Shown here: positions 1 to 9,529 of the stretch, piece by piece
How positions within the stretch are numbered: position 1 is the first letter of the stretch
Layout of the letters: each line of letters starts with the position of its first letter
Source of the DNA: JAKOUY01 sp037045185
GTDB lineage: Bacteria > Actinomycetota > Acidimicrobiia > Acidimicrobiales > Ilumatobacteraceae
Assembly (NCBI GenBank): GCA_037045185.1
Contig: JBAOHQ010000014.1
Coordinates: forward strand, 372,001 to 436,000
Reading direction: 5' to 3'
Length of the DNA: 64,000 nucleotides
Notes under the pieces: generated by a model
What the model saw: only the letters and a program-made list of their open reading frames with translations
What the model was told of the DNA's origin: nothing
Database searches by the model: none
Made by a program: the position numbers and the translations under genes

Positions 1-422
1 CTGGGGCTCGACCTCGAACGACACGCATCACCGGCGCCGGCTCGACGCCGGCGCTGGTCGTCGTCGGCGACGCCGGCAACGACAGCATGACCGGCGGCAT
101 CGGCGGGCGACTTCCTCTACGGCTTCGCCGGCAACGACACGCTGATCGGCGGCGCCGGCAACGACAACCTCGTCGGCGGCGACGGCGCGGACGTGTTCCG
201 CTACAACGCCGCGTCGTTCGGCGTCGACCAGATCTGGGACTTCGCCAAGGGCACCGACATCATCAACATGGCCGGCATCGGGCGTGACGGCGTTCGGCCA
301 GCTCACGCATCGCGACCGTAATGGCGGCAACTCAGTGATCACCTCGGCCGCAACCGGCGCGAGCGCAGATCTGGGTGCTCGGCGTCACCGGGCTGACCGC
401 CGGCAACTTCGCGTTCGCCTAG
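1..422 (+). pseudogene. RTX (haemolysin-type calcium-binding repeat) protein, C-terminal end, partial
   Basis: Only the 3' end of the gene is in the window. The translation shows glycine/aspartate nonapeptide repeats (GDAGNDSMTGG, FAGNDTLIGGAGND, GGDGADVFRY) followed by the usual closing segment (FGVDQIWDFAKGTDIINMAG) and a stop at 420-422. These repeats bind calcium in proteins exported by type I secretion, and the uncleaved signal is normally C-terminal, which fits this end. Reading frame is lost at about 106, 281 and 362, each time by an apparent extra base, so the breaks could be sequence errors. The catalytic or adhesive part lies upstream of the window, so the activity cannot be named. 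Confidence 0.7.
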
Positions 423-530
423 CGGCAACCAGAATACCAAGTCTCGTGATTTGCTGCGTGAGCTTCCAAAAAGGACAGCCTGAGTTCCCGGCCAGTTCCT
501 CTCTTATTGCCTCGACAGCTGCCATCGGCC

Positions 531-801
531 TTAGCCAATTCCGCGCAGCGTCGCCCGCGCGGTCGCTAGCAATGCACCAATCTCCCGCCGCAGCTCGATG
601 GCCTCCCGCGTGTGCTGCCCGAGCCCGTATCGCCCGTTCCGCTCTCCTGTTGGCGCACCGCTGCCCGACGCCCCGCCATGCATACGGCAGCGCGGCCTAC
701 CCTTCACGCGTGGTGACTGGCACGGGCTCCCGCTCCGGGCTCTGCGCCCCGCACCGGCAGCAGCTCGCCAGCCCCGGCGGCTGCCCCGATCGCCTTTGCA
801 T
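531..801 (-). CDS. small conserved HGG-motif protein (RCRMHGG), frame-broken
   Basis: The C-terminal two thirds reads SPRVKGRPRCRMHGGASGSG followed by a basic-acidic helix rich in E/R ending ATLRGIG. This pattern (Cys-rich start, RCRMHGG, proline/glycine turn, TREAIE helix) is a widespread alphaproteobacterial family of unknown function that is often misnamed 'glucans biosynthesis protein'. The expected CRCGA segment is in another frame, so at least one indel lies near 720-760. The likely ATG at 799-801 sits only 6 bases from the IS3 end, so the native promoter has been replaced by the IS. Confidence 0.5.
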
Positions 802-872
802 GGGGTTTGACCCTGCCCCTCGGCGGGTACCCGGTCTGATGTAGAGTTCGTCCCAATGAGGAGACGAACGTC

Positions 873-1146
873 ATGCGCAAGAGCCGGTTCTCGGAAGAGC
901 AGATCATCGCGATCTTGAAGGAGCACGAGGCGGGTCGGCCGACGGCGGAGCTGTGCCGTCGAGCACGGGATCTCGCAGCCGACCTTCTACAACTGGAAGT
1001 GCCAAGTTACGGCGGGCATGGAGGTGTCGGACGCCAAGCGGCTGAAGAGCGCTCGAGGAGGAGAACCGCAAGCTGAAGAAGCTGCTGGCCGAAGATCGAT
1101 GCTGGACGTCGCGACGCTGAAGGAGATGCTGCGAAAAAACTTCTGA
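873..1146 (+). pseudogene. IS3 transposase OrfA (HTH), frame-broken
   Basis: It begins MRKSRFSEEQIIAILKEHEA after a GAGGAG ribosome site and continues, across several one-base breaks (about 962, 1000-1017, 1048), to KALEEENRKLKKLLAE and LKEMLRKNF. This is the HTH_Tnp_1 domain plus leucine-zipper tail of IS3 OrfA, which binds the IS ends and multimerises. A stop lies at 1144-1146, just before OrfB. Confidence 0.7.
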
Positions 1147-1991
1147 CGCCCGGTTCGAGGAAGTCAGCCGTGAGCTGGGCGATCGAAGAGAAGGACTACT
1201 CGCAGCGGCGGGCCTGCCGGCTCGTCGGCGTTGCGCCGAAGACGTACCGCTATCGCGTCGCGGCGACCGGACGATGGCGCGCGTTCGCGCGCGGCTGAAG
1301 GCGCTTGGCGGCTGAGCGCCGCCGGTTCGGCTATCGGCGCCTGCACCTCCTGCTGAAGCGGGAGGGCATCGCGCTGAACCACAAGAAGCTGTTCCGGCTC
1401 TACCGGGAGGAACGGCTGGTGGTGCGCAAGCGTGGTGGCCGCAAGCGGGCGCTCGGCACGCGGGCGCCGATGACGCTGCCGCAGGGGCCGAACCAGCGTT
1501 GGAGCCTGGACTTCGTCTCGGACGCTGCTCGGCCGACGGGCGGCGCTTCCGCGTCCTGGCGGTGGTCGACGACTTCACGCGCGAGTGCCTGGCGCTGGTG
1601 GTCGGACACGTCGCTGTCGGGCATGCGCGTGGCGCGCGAACTGGACGCCGTCGTCGCACGGCGCGGCCAGCCGCTGACGATCGTCGTCAGCGACAACGGC
1701 ACGGAGCTGACGTCGACGGCGATGCTGCGCTGGCAGCAGGAGCAGCGGCGTCGACTGGCACTACATCGCGCCGGGCAAGCCGATCCAGAACGGCGTTCGT
1801 CGAGAGCTTCAACGGCCGGCTTCCGCGACGAATGCCTCAACGAGCACCGTGTTCCGCGCGCTGGCTGCATGCCCGCGAGCATCATCGAAGAATGGCGGAT
1901 CGACTACAACCGACGCCGCCCGCACACGAGCCTGCGGCGGGCTCACGCCCAGCAGAGTTTGCAAGCCGGTCCAGATCAGGGCCACAAGTAA
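1147..1991 (+). pseudogene. IS3 transposase OrfB (DDE integrase core), frame-broken
   Basis: Segments in successive frames give a typical OrfB: RFGYRRLHLLLKREGI, then NQRWSLDFVSD (first catalytic Asp), VVSDNGTELTS (second Asp) and AFVESFNGRL (catalytic Glu). The DDE fold cuts and joins the IS ends. Frame breaks occur at about 1303, 1530, 1745, 1795 and 1850, mostly single added bases. As read, the protein cannot be made, but the dense breaks resemble consensus errors. Confidence 0.7.
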
Positions 1992-2038
1992 CGAACGGAC
2001 TCTCAGTTATGAACGAGTACCGATCGGGGGCAGGGTCA

Positions 2039-2641
2039 CGACAGCTATACGTTTTGGCACACGAATGCGGGCATATCGTCTTGCACTCATCGGCCTCGGC
2101 CTGGAGTAAGGCCAGCCACGTCAAGGAGCACGAGGCCGAAACTTACGCGCATCGGGCCTTTGCACGTTATGGCTTGGAAGTGCCGTCTAAATCGGCACAA
2201 TGGGCGCGCGCTTACGTAGGGCATTGGATCATGGAGGATCGGGGTGCTGAGGGCAAGACAATCCGCACGATGGCGGAGGCGTTCGCTGCCGGGCATCGCT
2301 CGCCGCTCGACCCACTCCCGGCAGTCGACGGGAAGCCTCCTATTGATTTCTCGAAGTCGGTTGAACGACACATTGGCAAGTCAATTCGGATAGCTGTGCG
2401 GCAGGACGCCAGTGATCTCCCGCCAATTGCCGAGCCCATAGCATCACCGCGCCCACGGAACCGCCGAATGCTTGTGGCACCTGCCGCTACGTGCGGGAAG
2501 CCTGAATTCGGTGAACACGAATGCGATGCATATCTAAAAAAGATCAGCATTGCGCGATACGATGGACGTCTGTGCAATGATGGTATTGGCTGGCGACCGA
2601 AACGACCCGGCTTCTTCGCGCGCCTGTTCGGCAAAGGTTAG
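2039..2641 (+). pseudogene. 5'-truncated ImmA/IrrE-like zinc peptidase-domain protein
   Basis: Immediately right of the IS3 end, an open frame reads LYVLAHECGHIVLH, a gluzincin HExxH-type motif, followed by HEAETYAHRAFARYGLEV, which supplies a further acidic ligand, as in ImmA/IrrE metallopeptidases of integrative elements. The remaining 130 residues are unlike anything I recognise and end FFARLFGKG. The start is missing, removed by the IS. ImmA-type proteins cleave element repressors, which fits the neighbouring integrase, but that role is inferred. Confidence 0.55.
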
Positions 2642-3308
2642 TCGCGAGCGTCTCGTACTGCTCGCTCGACGCGGCAGGACGACGATTTCCCGCTGGAGAC
2701 TGCGCGCCGAGCGCAGTTGCGATAGGCCCAACGACGCGATCAGCCGCACGACGGGCCGGATCTTGCTGCATGTGGGCGTAAATCGACGTCGAACGGGAGT
2801 TGGCGTGCCCCAGCAGGGCGCCTGTCATGGCGAGGGTTTCGCCTGTCGAGACGGAGGCGGAGCCTATCGTATGGCGTAGCGTGTGCGGCGTGACGCCGGG
2901 CAGCCCGGCACGGGCGACGACCTTGGGCCAGAAGCGCTTGGTGCCTTGATAGAAGGTGCCGCCATCCTCGGACGGAAATACGAACTCGGCGCTGGGACTT
3001 GCGCGGCAAGGACTGAGGAGTGCAATGGCTGCGGTCGCGAGCGGGCGCACCGACTTGCTTGTCTTTATGGTTCGCTTGCCTTTCCAGTCAGTCAGGCGCA
3101 GGCAGCCGTGCTCGAAGTCCACCTCGGCCCAGCGAAGTCCAGCGATCTCGTCGCGGCGACAGCCGGTAAGTGCCCAGAGTTGCATGATGGCGACTGCCTT
3201 GGGATTTGCCTCTTCCGTCTCGATGGCATCTAGTGCACTGCCGAGCCGCTTTACCTCGTCGAGCGTGAGAAAACGGTCGCGCTTGCCGTCTGCTGGCTTC
3301 TTGACTGC

Positions 3309-3315
3309 CGCACAA
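3309..3315. repeat. target-site duplication (left) of IS21
   Basis: CGCACAA directly precedes the IS21 terminus TGTGAACCGGCG. An identical CGCACAA follows the other terminus at 5970-5976. Seven bases is within the usual IS21 range. Confidence 0.8.
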
Positions 3316-3439
3316 TGTGAACCGGCGTAGCCAATTTTGACCCCTGTTCGGGGGTGATCGGCGCGCAATTTTGACCCCACCCCCGTTGATCGTGAAGATG
3401 TGCTCCTGGTGCGTGCGTCGGCACGGGGGCGGGCGGGGG

Positions 3440-5010
3440 ATGATCACGGTGGACACGATCGGCAGGGTTCGGCGCGCGTATTTCGTGCAGAAGCAAGTCG
3501 ATCAAGGCGATCGCGCGGGAGCTGAGGCTTGCGCGGAACACGGTGCGGATCGATCGTGCGGGCCGGAGAGCCGAGACCGAGCGACGCTACGAGCGTCGCG
3601 AGCAGCCGCTGCCGCAGCTGGGAGCCTTCGTCGGCGGCGCTCGACGACGATGCTTGCGGCGAATGCGGCAGCGGCCGAAGCGCGAGCGGCTGACCTACCA
3701 GCGGATCTTCGAGGAGTCTGCGGCTCGCAGGCTATCGGGGCGGCTACGACAACGTCCGCCGCTACGGCGCGATGCGTGGGCGGAGCGGCGAGGGCGCAGC
3801 GGACGGCGGAAGCCTACGTGCCGCTCGAGCTTCGCGCCGGGCGAGGCCTACCAGTTCGACTGGAGCCACGAGTGCGTCGTCATCGACGGCGTGACGACGA
3901 TGGCGAAGGTGGCGCAGATGCGGCTCTGCCACAGCCGGATGCCGTTCGTGCGCGCCTATCCGCGCGAGGCGCCAGGAGATGGTGTTCGACGCGCACGAGC
4001 AGGCGTTCGCAGTTCTTCAAGGGCGTCGCCGAAGCGCGGCATCTACGACAACATGAAGACGGCGGTCGACGCCGTGTTCGTCGGCAAGGAGCGGCAGTTC
4101 AACCGCCGCTTCGCGCAGCTGATGAGCCATCATCTCGATCGAGCCGACGGCGTGCACGCCGGCGGCGGGCTGGGAGAAGGGGCAGGTCGAGAACCAGGTC
4201 GGCTTCGTGCGGCGAGCGGCTTCTTCTCGCCGCGGCTGAAGTTCAAGAGCTACGAGGAGCTGAACGCTTGGCTCGCCGACCGCTGCATCGTTCTACGCCA
4301 AGACGCATCCGCATCCCGAGTCAGAAGGAGCGCACGCGTCTTCGACGATGTTCGAGGCGGAGCGCGCCGCTGCTGATGCCGTATCGCGGCGCCGTTCGAC
4401 GGCTTCCACGCGACGACAGCCTCGGTGTCGAAGACGTGCCTCGTGCGCTTCGACACCAACAAGTACTCGGTCGACGGCCAAGCGCCGTCGGCCGTCCCGG
4501 TCGACGTGCACGCCTATGCCGACCGCATCGTGCATCAAGCAGGACGGCGTCGTCGTCGGCGAGCATCGCGCGCCGCTTCGGTCGCAGAGCAGGTCGTCTA
4601 CGATCCCTGGCATTACGTGCCGGTGCTGGCGCGCAAGCCCGGCGCGCTGCAGCAACGGCGCGCCGTTCAAGGACTGGCCGCTGCCGGGCGCGATCGAGAA
4701 GGTGCGCCGCAAGCTCGCCGGCAGCGACGACGGCGACCGGCAGATGGTGAAGATCCTCACCGCCGTGCTGACCGACGGCCTTGCCGGCGGTCGAGGCGCG
4801 CGTGTGCCGGAGTCGCTCGACGCCGGCATCGCCAGCGCCGACGTGATCCTCAACGCGCTTGCGCGCCGCGCAGCAGCCGGAGCCGCCAGCGCGCCGATCG
4901 CGACGCCGGAACGGCTCACGCTCGCGCATGCCGCCGCGTCGCCGACTGCGGCCGCTACGATCGCGCTCGCGACCAGACAGCGCATGGAGGCATCCTGTGG
5001 AGCGCTCTGA
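3440..5010 (+). pseudogene. istA: IS21 transposase IstA, frame-broken
   Basis: It starts MITVDTIGRVRRAYF with an N-terminal HTH (IARELRLARNTVR). The DDE core follows as GEAYQFDWSHECVVIDG, then MPFVRAYPREA, GIYDNMKTAVD and EKGQVENQVGFVR, which carries the final catalytic Glu. The C-terminal beta-rich part (SVSKTCLVRFDTNKYSVDG, YDPWHYVPVLARKPG) ends at 5008-5010. At least ten one-base breaks split it into short frames. IstA strand transfer needs the adjacent IstB ATPase. Confidence 0.8.
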
Positions 5011-5729
5011 GATCCTCGACCTGATGGGCCAGCTTGCAGCTCGCCGGCATGCGGGCCGCCTACGACGAGATCGTCTCGGTCGGCGTCAAGCGCCAGCACG
5101 GCGTCGAGAAGGTGATCGGCGCGCTGCTCAAGGCCGAGATCGCGGCCAAGCAGGCCCGCTCGATCAACTATCAGATGGGCATCGCCAAGCTGCCGCTCGC
5201 GAAGGAGCTGGCCGACCTCGACGTTCGACGGCACGCCGATCAACGGCGAGCTGATCGAGCAGCTCGCCTCCGGCGCCTTCCTCGACGACCAGCGCAACGT
5301 CGTGCTCATCGGCGGCACCGGCACCGGCAAGAGCCACATCGCCATCGGCATCGCGCGCAGCGTCATCCGGGCCGGGCGCAAGGCGCGCTTCTTCAACGCC
5401 GTCGATCTCGTCAACAAGCTCGAGGCCGAGGCCAAGCTCGGACGCGGCGGCCGCATCGCCGACGGCATCACCCGCGTCGACCTGCTGGTGCTCGACGAAC
5501 TCGGCTACCTGCCGTTCGCCCAGTCGGGCGGCCAGCTGCTGTTCCACCTGATCAGCCGGCTCTACGAGCGCACCTCGATCATCGTGACGACCAACCTCGC
5601 CTTCGCCGAGTGGCCGACGCGTGTTCGGCGATGCCGAAGATGACGACGGCGCTGCTCGACCGCCTCACGCATCACTGCGACATCGTCGAGACCGGCAACG
5701 ACAGCTGGCGCTTCAAGCACCGCGCCTGA
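4997..5729 (+). pseudogene. istB: IS21 helper ATPase IstB, frame-broken
   Basis: A GTG start at 4997 overlaps the end of istA. The AAA+ signature is clear: Walker A VLIGGTGTGKSHIAIGIAR, Walker B VDLLVLDELGYLPF and sensor IIVTTNLAF. It ends ALLDRLTHHCDIVETG and a stop at 5727-5729. IstB is a DnaC-like decamer that remodels target DNA for IstA. Frame breaks occur near 5036, 5222 and 5622. Confidence 0.8.
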
Positions 5730-5969
5730 GCGAGCCGAGACCGCCGCCCCAACGCTCGGCGCAAGATGATGCCGGCGTGCTCGCCGCCATCAAGGCGCGG
5801 CCTGGAAACGCCTGCTCATGTTGCAGTCGTCGAGCGACGGTCGAGCTTGACGGCGTCTGCGCTCTTCAGCGACCGCTCTGCCATGCATTGGGACGTCACC
5901 CTGGGGCACCCGAAGGTGGGGTCAAAGACTGCATTCGTAATGGGGGTCAATCTTGGGCGCCGATTGACA

Positions 5970-5976
5970 CGCACAA
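5970..5976. repeat. target-site duplication (right) of IS21
   Basis: CGCACAA, identical to 3309-3315, directly follows the IS21 terminus and continues into the N-terminal half of the integrase gene. Confidence 0.8.
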
Positions 5977-6750
5977 GGGTTGGCCGCCACAAGCTCCTGC
6001 CGCACAGCGAACGTGAATAAGGCCGATAGGTCGCGCACACCCTTGGTGGCAGCGCCTGCACCGCCTTTGACGATGATGCGCACCCTTGGGCCGCACTTCT
6101 CGTCCTTAGCAGTCTTGCCGGCCTTCACGTCGCGCATGAACTGTTCGACGTCGGCGATGCGGACTTCGGAAATCTTCTTGCGACCGAGCAACAAACGCGG
6201 TGGCGCAACCGGGCAAGCATCCACCTGCGATTGCGTTCCTTGAAATACGGTCGGTGCCCTTCTCCGCGTAAAGGTCGATGAGATCGGCAACCGTCATCTC
6301 GCGGCGCTTGGCTTGGCGCTCGCCGGCCGGGTCTGCACCCTGCGTGACGGAACCGAGAACTTTCCTGGCTGCCCCTCTCGCCTCTTCGACGGTGATAGAA
6401 CACCGGTAAGTGCTGATCGTAAAGCGTGTGGCGCCCGATCGCCCGCCACCGACTCTGGTATTTGGCGACGAAGGTCTTTCGGCCGGATGGCCAGATCCGG
6501 ACGCCAAAGCCCTTGACCTCGGAGTCCCAGAGGAACTGGTCACAATCGCTCGCCAGCGAGGTGTCGATCGCCTTCTTTGTCAGCTTGACGGTGGCCATTG
6601 CCGCTCCCAAGAGCGCAGGAACCACGCAGGAACCACCAAATGAAGCAAGGGCAGGAACCGCACGGACACCCACAATGGCATAAGACCACTGAAAAGCTCA
6701 TGTATTTCATAGAGGCGGCAAGCCGCAGAGTCTCGGAAGCAACATTGCCA

Positions 6751-6793
6751 CCCTTCACACGGGTCACAGGTTCAATCCCTGTCGCGCCCACCA
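6751..6793 (+). repeat. 3' fragment of tRNA-Val(CAC), probable attachment site
   Basis: TTCACAC (a Val-CAC anticodon loop) is followed by the T-arm ACAGG-TTCAATC-CCTGT and the acceptor strand CGCGCCC plus ACCA. The 5' acceptor GGGCGCG and D-arm are absent, and the variable region is shortened, so this is not an intact tRNA. It lies 153 bases upstream of the integrase start. Integrases of this class recombine at tRNA 3' ends, so this is read as one att copy; the intact tRNA would be outside the window. Confidence 0.65.
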
Positions 6794-6799
6794 TGACAA

Positions 6800-7215
6800 T
6801 CGCACGTGATAGCAGCACCTTACGCGACGATCCGCACGGGTGGCCCGGCGTGAGTTCCCTGCGCGGGGATGCACATGGGAAGCACGACGATTGACGCGGT
6901 GATCGGTGCAGGGTGCAGCCATACGCCAGCTGCTGACACCATTGCCTGCTATCTCATGGGTGCTCCGATGCACCCGGTGCGGCGAACGCACGGCTCATTG
7001 CCTTTGCGAATTATACGATATGTCCTACTGGGAGGCGGTCGAGTCTCGACTCGTCGATAGCTGGACGTGTTCAAGCCGGCTGGCGGCTGTCAATACTTGG
7101 TTTGATGCCTGCGCCCCACTGCATAGCGGACGCTGTCCCCATCAAGCACGACGGGCGATGATGACCCAAAGGCGACGAAGCGTCGCCGCGAGAGGATGCG
7201 CAGTGTTTCGTCGGC
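6800..7215. other. about 400 bp without recognisable genes
   Basis: Open frames here (for example 6906-7226 plus) have no family resemblance and no convincing ribosome site. It lies between the att-like tRNA fragment and the SCO1-like gene, so it is probably the junction of the element with older chromosome. Confidence 0.4.
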
Positions 7216-7238
7216 TCAACGTTTGACAGCGGAAGCAC

Positions 7239-7890
7239 TCAACTTCCTGCGTCTGCCAAGGCTCTCAGCTTTGCAAATTGTGTTTGCTGCGGTTCCGGAA
7301 GTCGAACGGCGACGAGACTGCTGTTGGCTCCCATAAGGTAATGGTCGCCGTGTGGTTGAGCGTATAGCCGCCCGATGTCGGCACCTTCTGGTAGACGACC
7401 CGGTAGGCGCGCACGATGGCCGGCGACCTCCGTCGACTGGTGCCGGTGAGCCCGATGGACGCGGGCGTCGAAGCTGGCGAGGTAGGCCTTCAAGATGGGC
7501 GGGCGCTGTCGCGCTCCGTGGTCGACGGAGACGAAGACGACACGTTGATGCGTTCTCCGCACCGCTTCGCCGAGCTTCGCGCAGATGGTTGGCGCACGTC
7601 GAGCAGCGTCGTCGGGCACACGTCCGGGGACTGCGTGAAGCCGAAGAAGATGGCGAACGGCTTGCCTTTGAGCTCGGTATCCGCCGTGAAGCCGCTGGCC
7701 GTGTTGCGTCGGTCGGCGTCGAACGGGCCGCCGATCGACGCGGCCAGTGGCAGCGCCGGCGCCATGGACGGGAAGCGCGGCACGCCCGCGACCAACGATG
7801 GCGGCGAGGCCCGTCAAGCCAGCGACGCCAATCGCGACGACGAGTGGATTTGAGCGATGTGCGAGCACTCCGAGCAGGGCCTCGCGTCGG
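7239..7890 (-). CDS. SCO1/SenC-family copper chaperone, frame-broken
   Basis: It starts with a membrane anchor (SNPLVVAIGVAGLTGLAAIV), then FGFTQSPDVCPTTL, VFVSVDHGARQRPPILKAYL and a terminal DHYLMGANSSLVAVR. SCO proteins are thioredoxin-fold, membrane-anchored periplasmic chaperones that load the CuA site of cytochrome oxidase through a CxxxC pair and a His. Here the first Cys of CxxxC is Ser (codon TCC where TGC is expected). Several one-base breaks occur (7430, 7590, 7740). It lies downstream of a PCuAC gene, the usual partner in CuA assembly. The start is approximate. Confidence 0.7.
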
Positions 7891-7899
7891 GCTGGTGCT

Positions 7900-8428
7900 T
7901 CTGATGCGGCGCGGCATCCTTGGCCTGTCCCGGATGCGGCCGGTGCCGCGGTCGCCGGGCGCGCGGCGCACCGAACGGCTCGACCCGGTACTCGATCGTC
8001 GATGCGTGCCGGCCTTCTCGAAGACCGAGCGTTCCCTTGACCGGCTTGGCCTGACGACAGGGAGCCGCCTTCAGGTCGATGAACATGACGTGGAAGGATC
8101 CGGGCTTCAGCGCGACCACGGTCTCCACCGGGCTTGATGACGAGGCCGGGCTTCAGCTCGCGCATCGTCATGACGCCGCCGTCGACGGCCATCTCGTGGA
8201 CCTCGATACGTTGCTGGAGATCGCGGCCGGTGCCGCCGACCAGCGTGTCGGGCGCCGCGTTCCGGTGTTGGTGATGGTCATAAAGCCGCCAGCGACCTTC
8301 GAGGCCGGAGGCGGCACGCGCGTCCATACGTCCGTGATCTTGAGTGCGCCTGCTGCGTAGTCGCGCGCGCTCGCACAGGTGGCGATGCCGGCCAGCAGCA
8401 TGGCCAGGAGAAGGCTCTTGAACTTCAT
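7900..8428 (-). CDS. PCu(A)C-type periplasmic copper chaperone (DUF461), frame-broken
   Basis: MKFKSLLLAMLLAGIATCAS is a signal peptide; ITDVWTRVPPPASKVAGG and NTGTEPDTLVGGT begin the beta-barrel. The Cu(I) site HxnMx21HxM is visible as EVHEMAVDGGVMTM and GSFHVMFIDL. The protein hands copper to SCO or directly to the CuA site of cytochrome c oxidase. It is co-directional with the SCO1-like gene, so they probably form one operon. Frame breaks lie at about 8265, 8140 and 8060, and the 3' limit is approximate because of them. Confidence 0.75.
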
Positions 8429-8594
8429 GGGGCATTGCTCCGGAAACTAGCGGGGAACCGGCGCGTGCACGCGACGCGAGCGCCTCGGCGCGCTCGCGCG
8501 AGCGCATGGGCACCCTCTGTCACGGGCGGGAGGGCCGGGTGTCATGGATCGGATGCAGACCGGGCGCGACGGTCGTCCGGCGGTCGCCGTGGCC

Positions 8595-9026
8595 TCAGGC
8601 GAGGGCGGGTGGTGCACGGCTGCGGATACGGCCGGGCCCGAAGTGGAGCGAACGCGAGATCGTCCATTCGGGCAGCGGCAAGGCATCCGGCGCCCGCACG
8701 ATCGCTTGCACCGGAGGCTCTGCCTTCGGTGGCAACGCGGACGTCTTCACCAGCGTGCAGTCGCCACAATGCTCGAGCACCGCTTCGCGGGAGCCGCGCG
8801 ACGTGTCGTCCGTCGCATGGCCGGTCTTGCCGCTGGTGATGCACAGGGCATCGGCGCTGAACGTCGCAATCGCCTCGGCGAGCGCGGTGGAGCCAGCCTG
8901 CGGCAGGCAGCAGATAGCAGCCACCAGCACCCGGCCGAGCACGGCCAGGATGGCGAGACCGACGAAAGCTGCGAATGCCGCGTGCAGGCCGAACATGACC
9001 TGCAGGCTAAGGAACAGTGCGGGCAT
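8595..9026 (-). CDS. DUF2946-like small membrane/secreted protein
   Basis: The reading frame shows a hydrophobic start (FAAFVGLAILAVLGRVLVAA), then ADALCITSG and EHCGDCTLVKTSALPPKAE. The CxxC pair followed by a Leu/Ala/Pro-rich tail matches DUF2946-type proteins, which are often found with copper/haem-copper oxidase accessory genes. It shares strand with the PCuAC and SCO genes and may belong to the same cluster. The start is uncertain and the C-terminus may be shifted. Confidence 0.5.
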   Translation of the reverse strand: MPALFLSLQVMFGLHAAFAAFVGLAILAVLGRVLVAAICCLPQAGSTALAEAIATFSADALCITSGKTGHATDDTSRGSREAVLEHCGDCTLVKTSALPPKAEPPVQAIVRAPDALPLPEWTISRSLHFGPGRIRSRAPPALA

Positions 9027-9161
9027 CCGTCAATGCAGGTTTTCCGACACGAGGCGCACGCACGGCTGCGGCATATGCGACACGCCGTCGCCATTTCGTG
9101 TTTGCCTCGTTGCCAAGCGCGACGCACCTCGTCATCCTTACGCGGTCTGTTGGTGGAGGTG

Positions 9162-9371
9162 GGTGTGCGACGGATCTGGCGAATGGCCGGATGGCTGGCG
9201 GTGCTGAGCGTGCTCGTGCACGCCGCCGTCGTCGTTCGACATCATGCCAGGATGTTCGGCGCAGGGCTCGAGCACGCCTTGCTCACGGGCTCGGCGGCGC
9301 GCTCTGCTCCGGAGTTGGTGACACACGAGCCGCAGAACGGGCGCGCCGACGACACCGGCACCCGACGGTGA
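9162..9371 (+). CDS. small hypothetical membrane protein
   Basis: A GTG start gives VRRIWRMAGWLAVLSVLVHA, one transmembrane helix, then a short polar tail ending DDTGTRR. The helix resembles the N-terminus of DUF2946-like proteins. Strand is opposite to its neighbours and nothing else supports it. An antisense frame also exists here but is less protein-like. Confidence 0.3.
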   Translation, partial: GVRRIWRMAGWLAVLSVLVHAAVVVRHHARMFGAGLEHALLTGSAARSAPELVTHEPQNGRADDTGTRR

Positions 9372-9529
9372 GCGCATCGATGCTCTGATTTCTGTGGTTG
9401 CAGCCATTAGACCATTTCCGGGGGAGGGGCGCAAGATGTGGGGATTGGCGCAAAGTTGAACCGTTAACCGGATGGTGAAGGATGCCGGGCAAGACTGGCA
9501 CATGTTTTTTCTTTGTAAGGGGTGCGCAG

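Larger units (their letters stand above)
808..2038 (+). mobile_element. IS3-family insertion sequence (frame-broken copy)
   Basis: Inverted ends TGACCCTGCCCC are visible at 808-819 and, reversed, at 2026-2038 (GGGGGCAGGGTCA). Between them lie overlapping orfA and orfB transposase genes. No matching target duplication is obvious at the flanks (left GGTT, right CGAC). The element separates the HGG-motif gene from a truncated metallopeptidase-like gene and appears to have removed the 5' part of the latter. The related fragment at 62.9-63.1 kb has a similar end. Confidence 0.75.
3316..5969 (+). mobile_element. IS21-family element (istA-istB)
   Basis: The left end TGTGAACCGGCGTAGCCAAT and the right end (reverse complement TGTCAATCGGCGCCCAAGAT) form imperfect inverted repeats. 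Internal repeats of the type CAATTTTGACCCC (about 3335 and 3366, and inverted copies at 5920-5955) match the multiple transposase-binding sites typical of IS21. It carries istA and istB on the plus strand and is inserted in the integrase gene with a 7-bp duplication. Confidence 0.85.
2544..6598 (-). pseudogene. tyrosine recombinase/integrase (DUF4102 + P4-type catalytic domain), split by IS21
   Basis: The N-terminal half (6598 down to 5970) begins MATVKLTKKAIDTSL, an arm-binding DUF4102 domain, then a core-binding region (RIADVEQFMRDVKAGK, KGVRDLSALFTFAVRQ). The catalytic half (3315 down to 2544) has TGCRRDEIAGLRW, TPHTLRHT and GHANSRSTSIYAHM, containing the R, HxxR, H and Tyr residues. An IS21 (3316-5969) with the 7-bp duplication CGCACAA lies between. 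Removing the IS and one duplication restores the frame as VAANPCA-AVKKPADGK. Additional one-base breaks occur in the N-terminal half (6250-6450). The gene sits next to a tRNA-Val 3' fragment, its presumed att site. Confidence 0.85.

Noticed and set aside
804..2042. target-site duplication around the first IS3
   Set aside because: The bases outside 808 (GGTT) and 2038 (CGAC) do not match, so none is reported.
6740..6793. an intact tRNA-Val gene
   Set aside because: No 5' acceptor strand or D-arm can be found upstream and the variable arm is too short; only the 3' portion is present.
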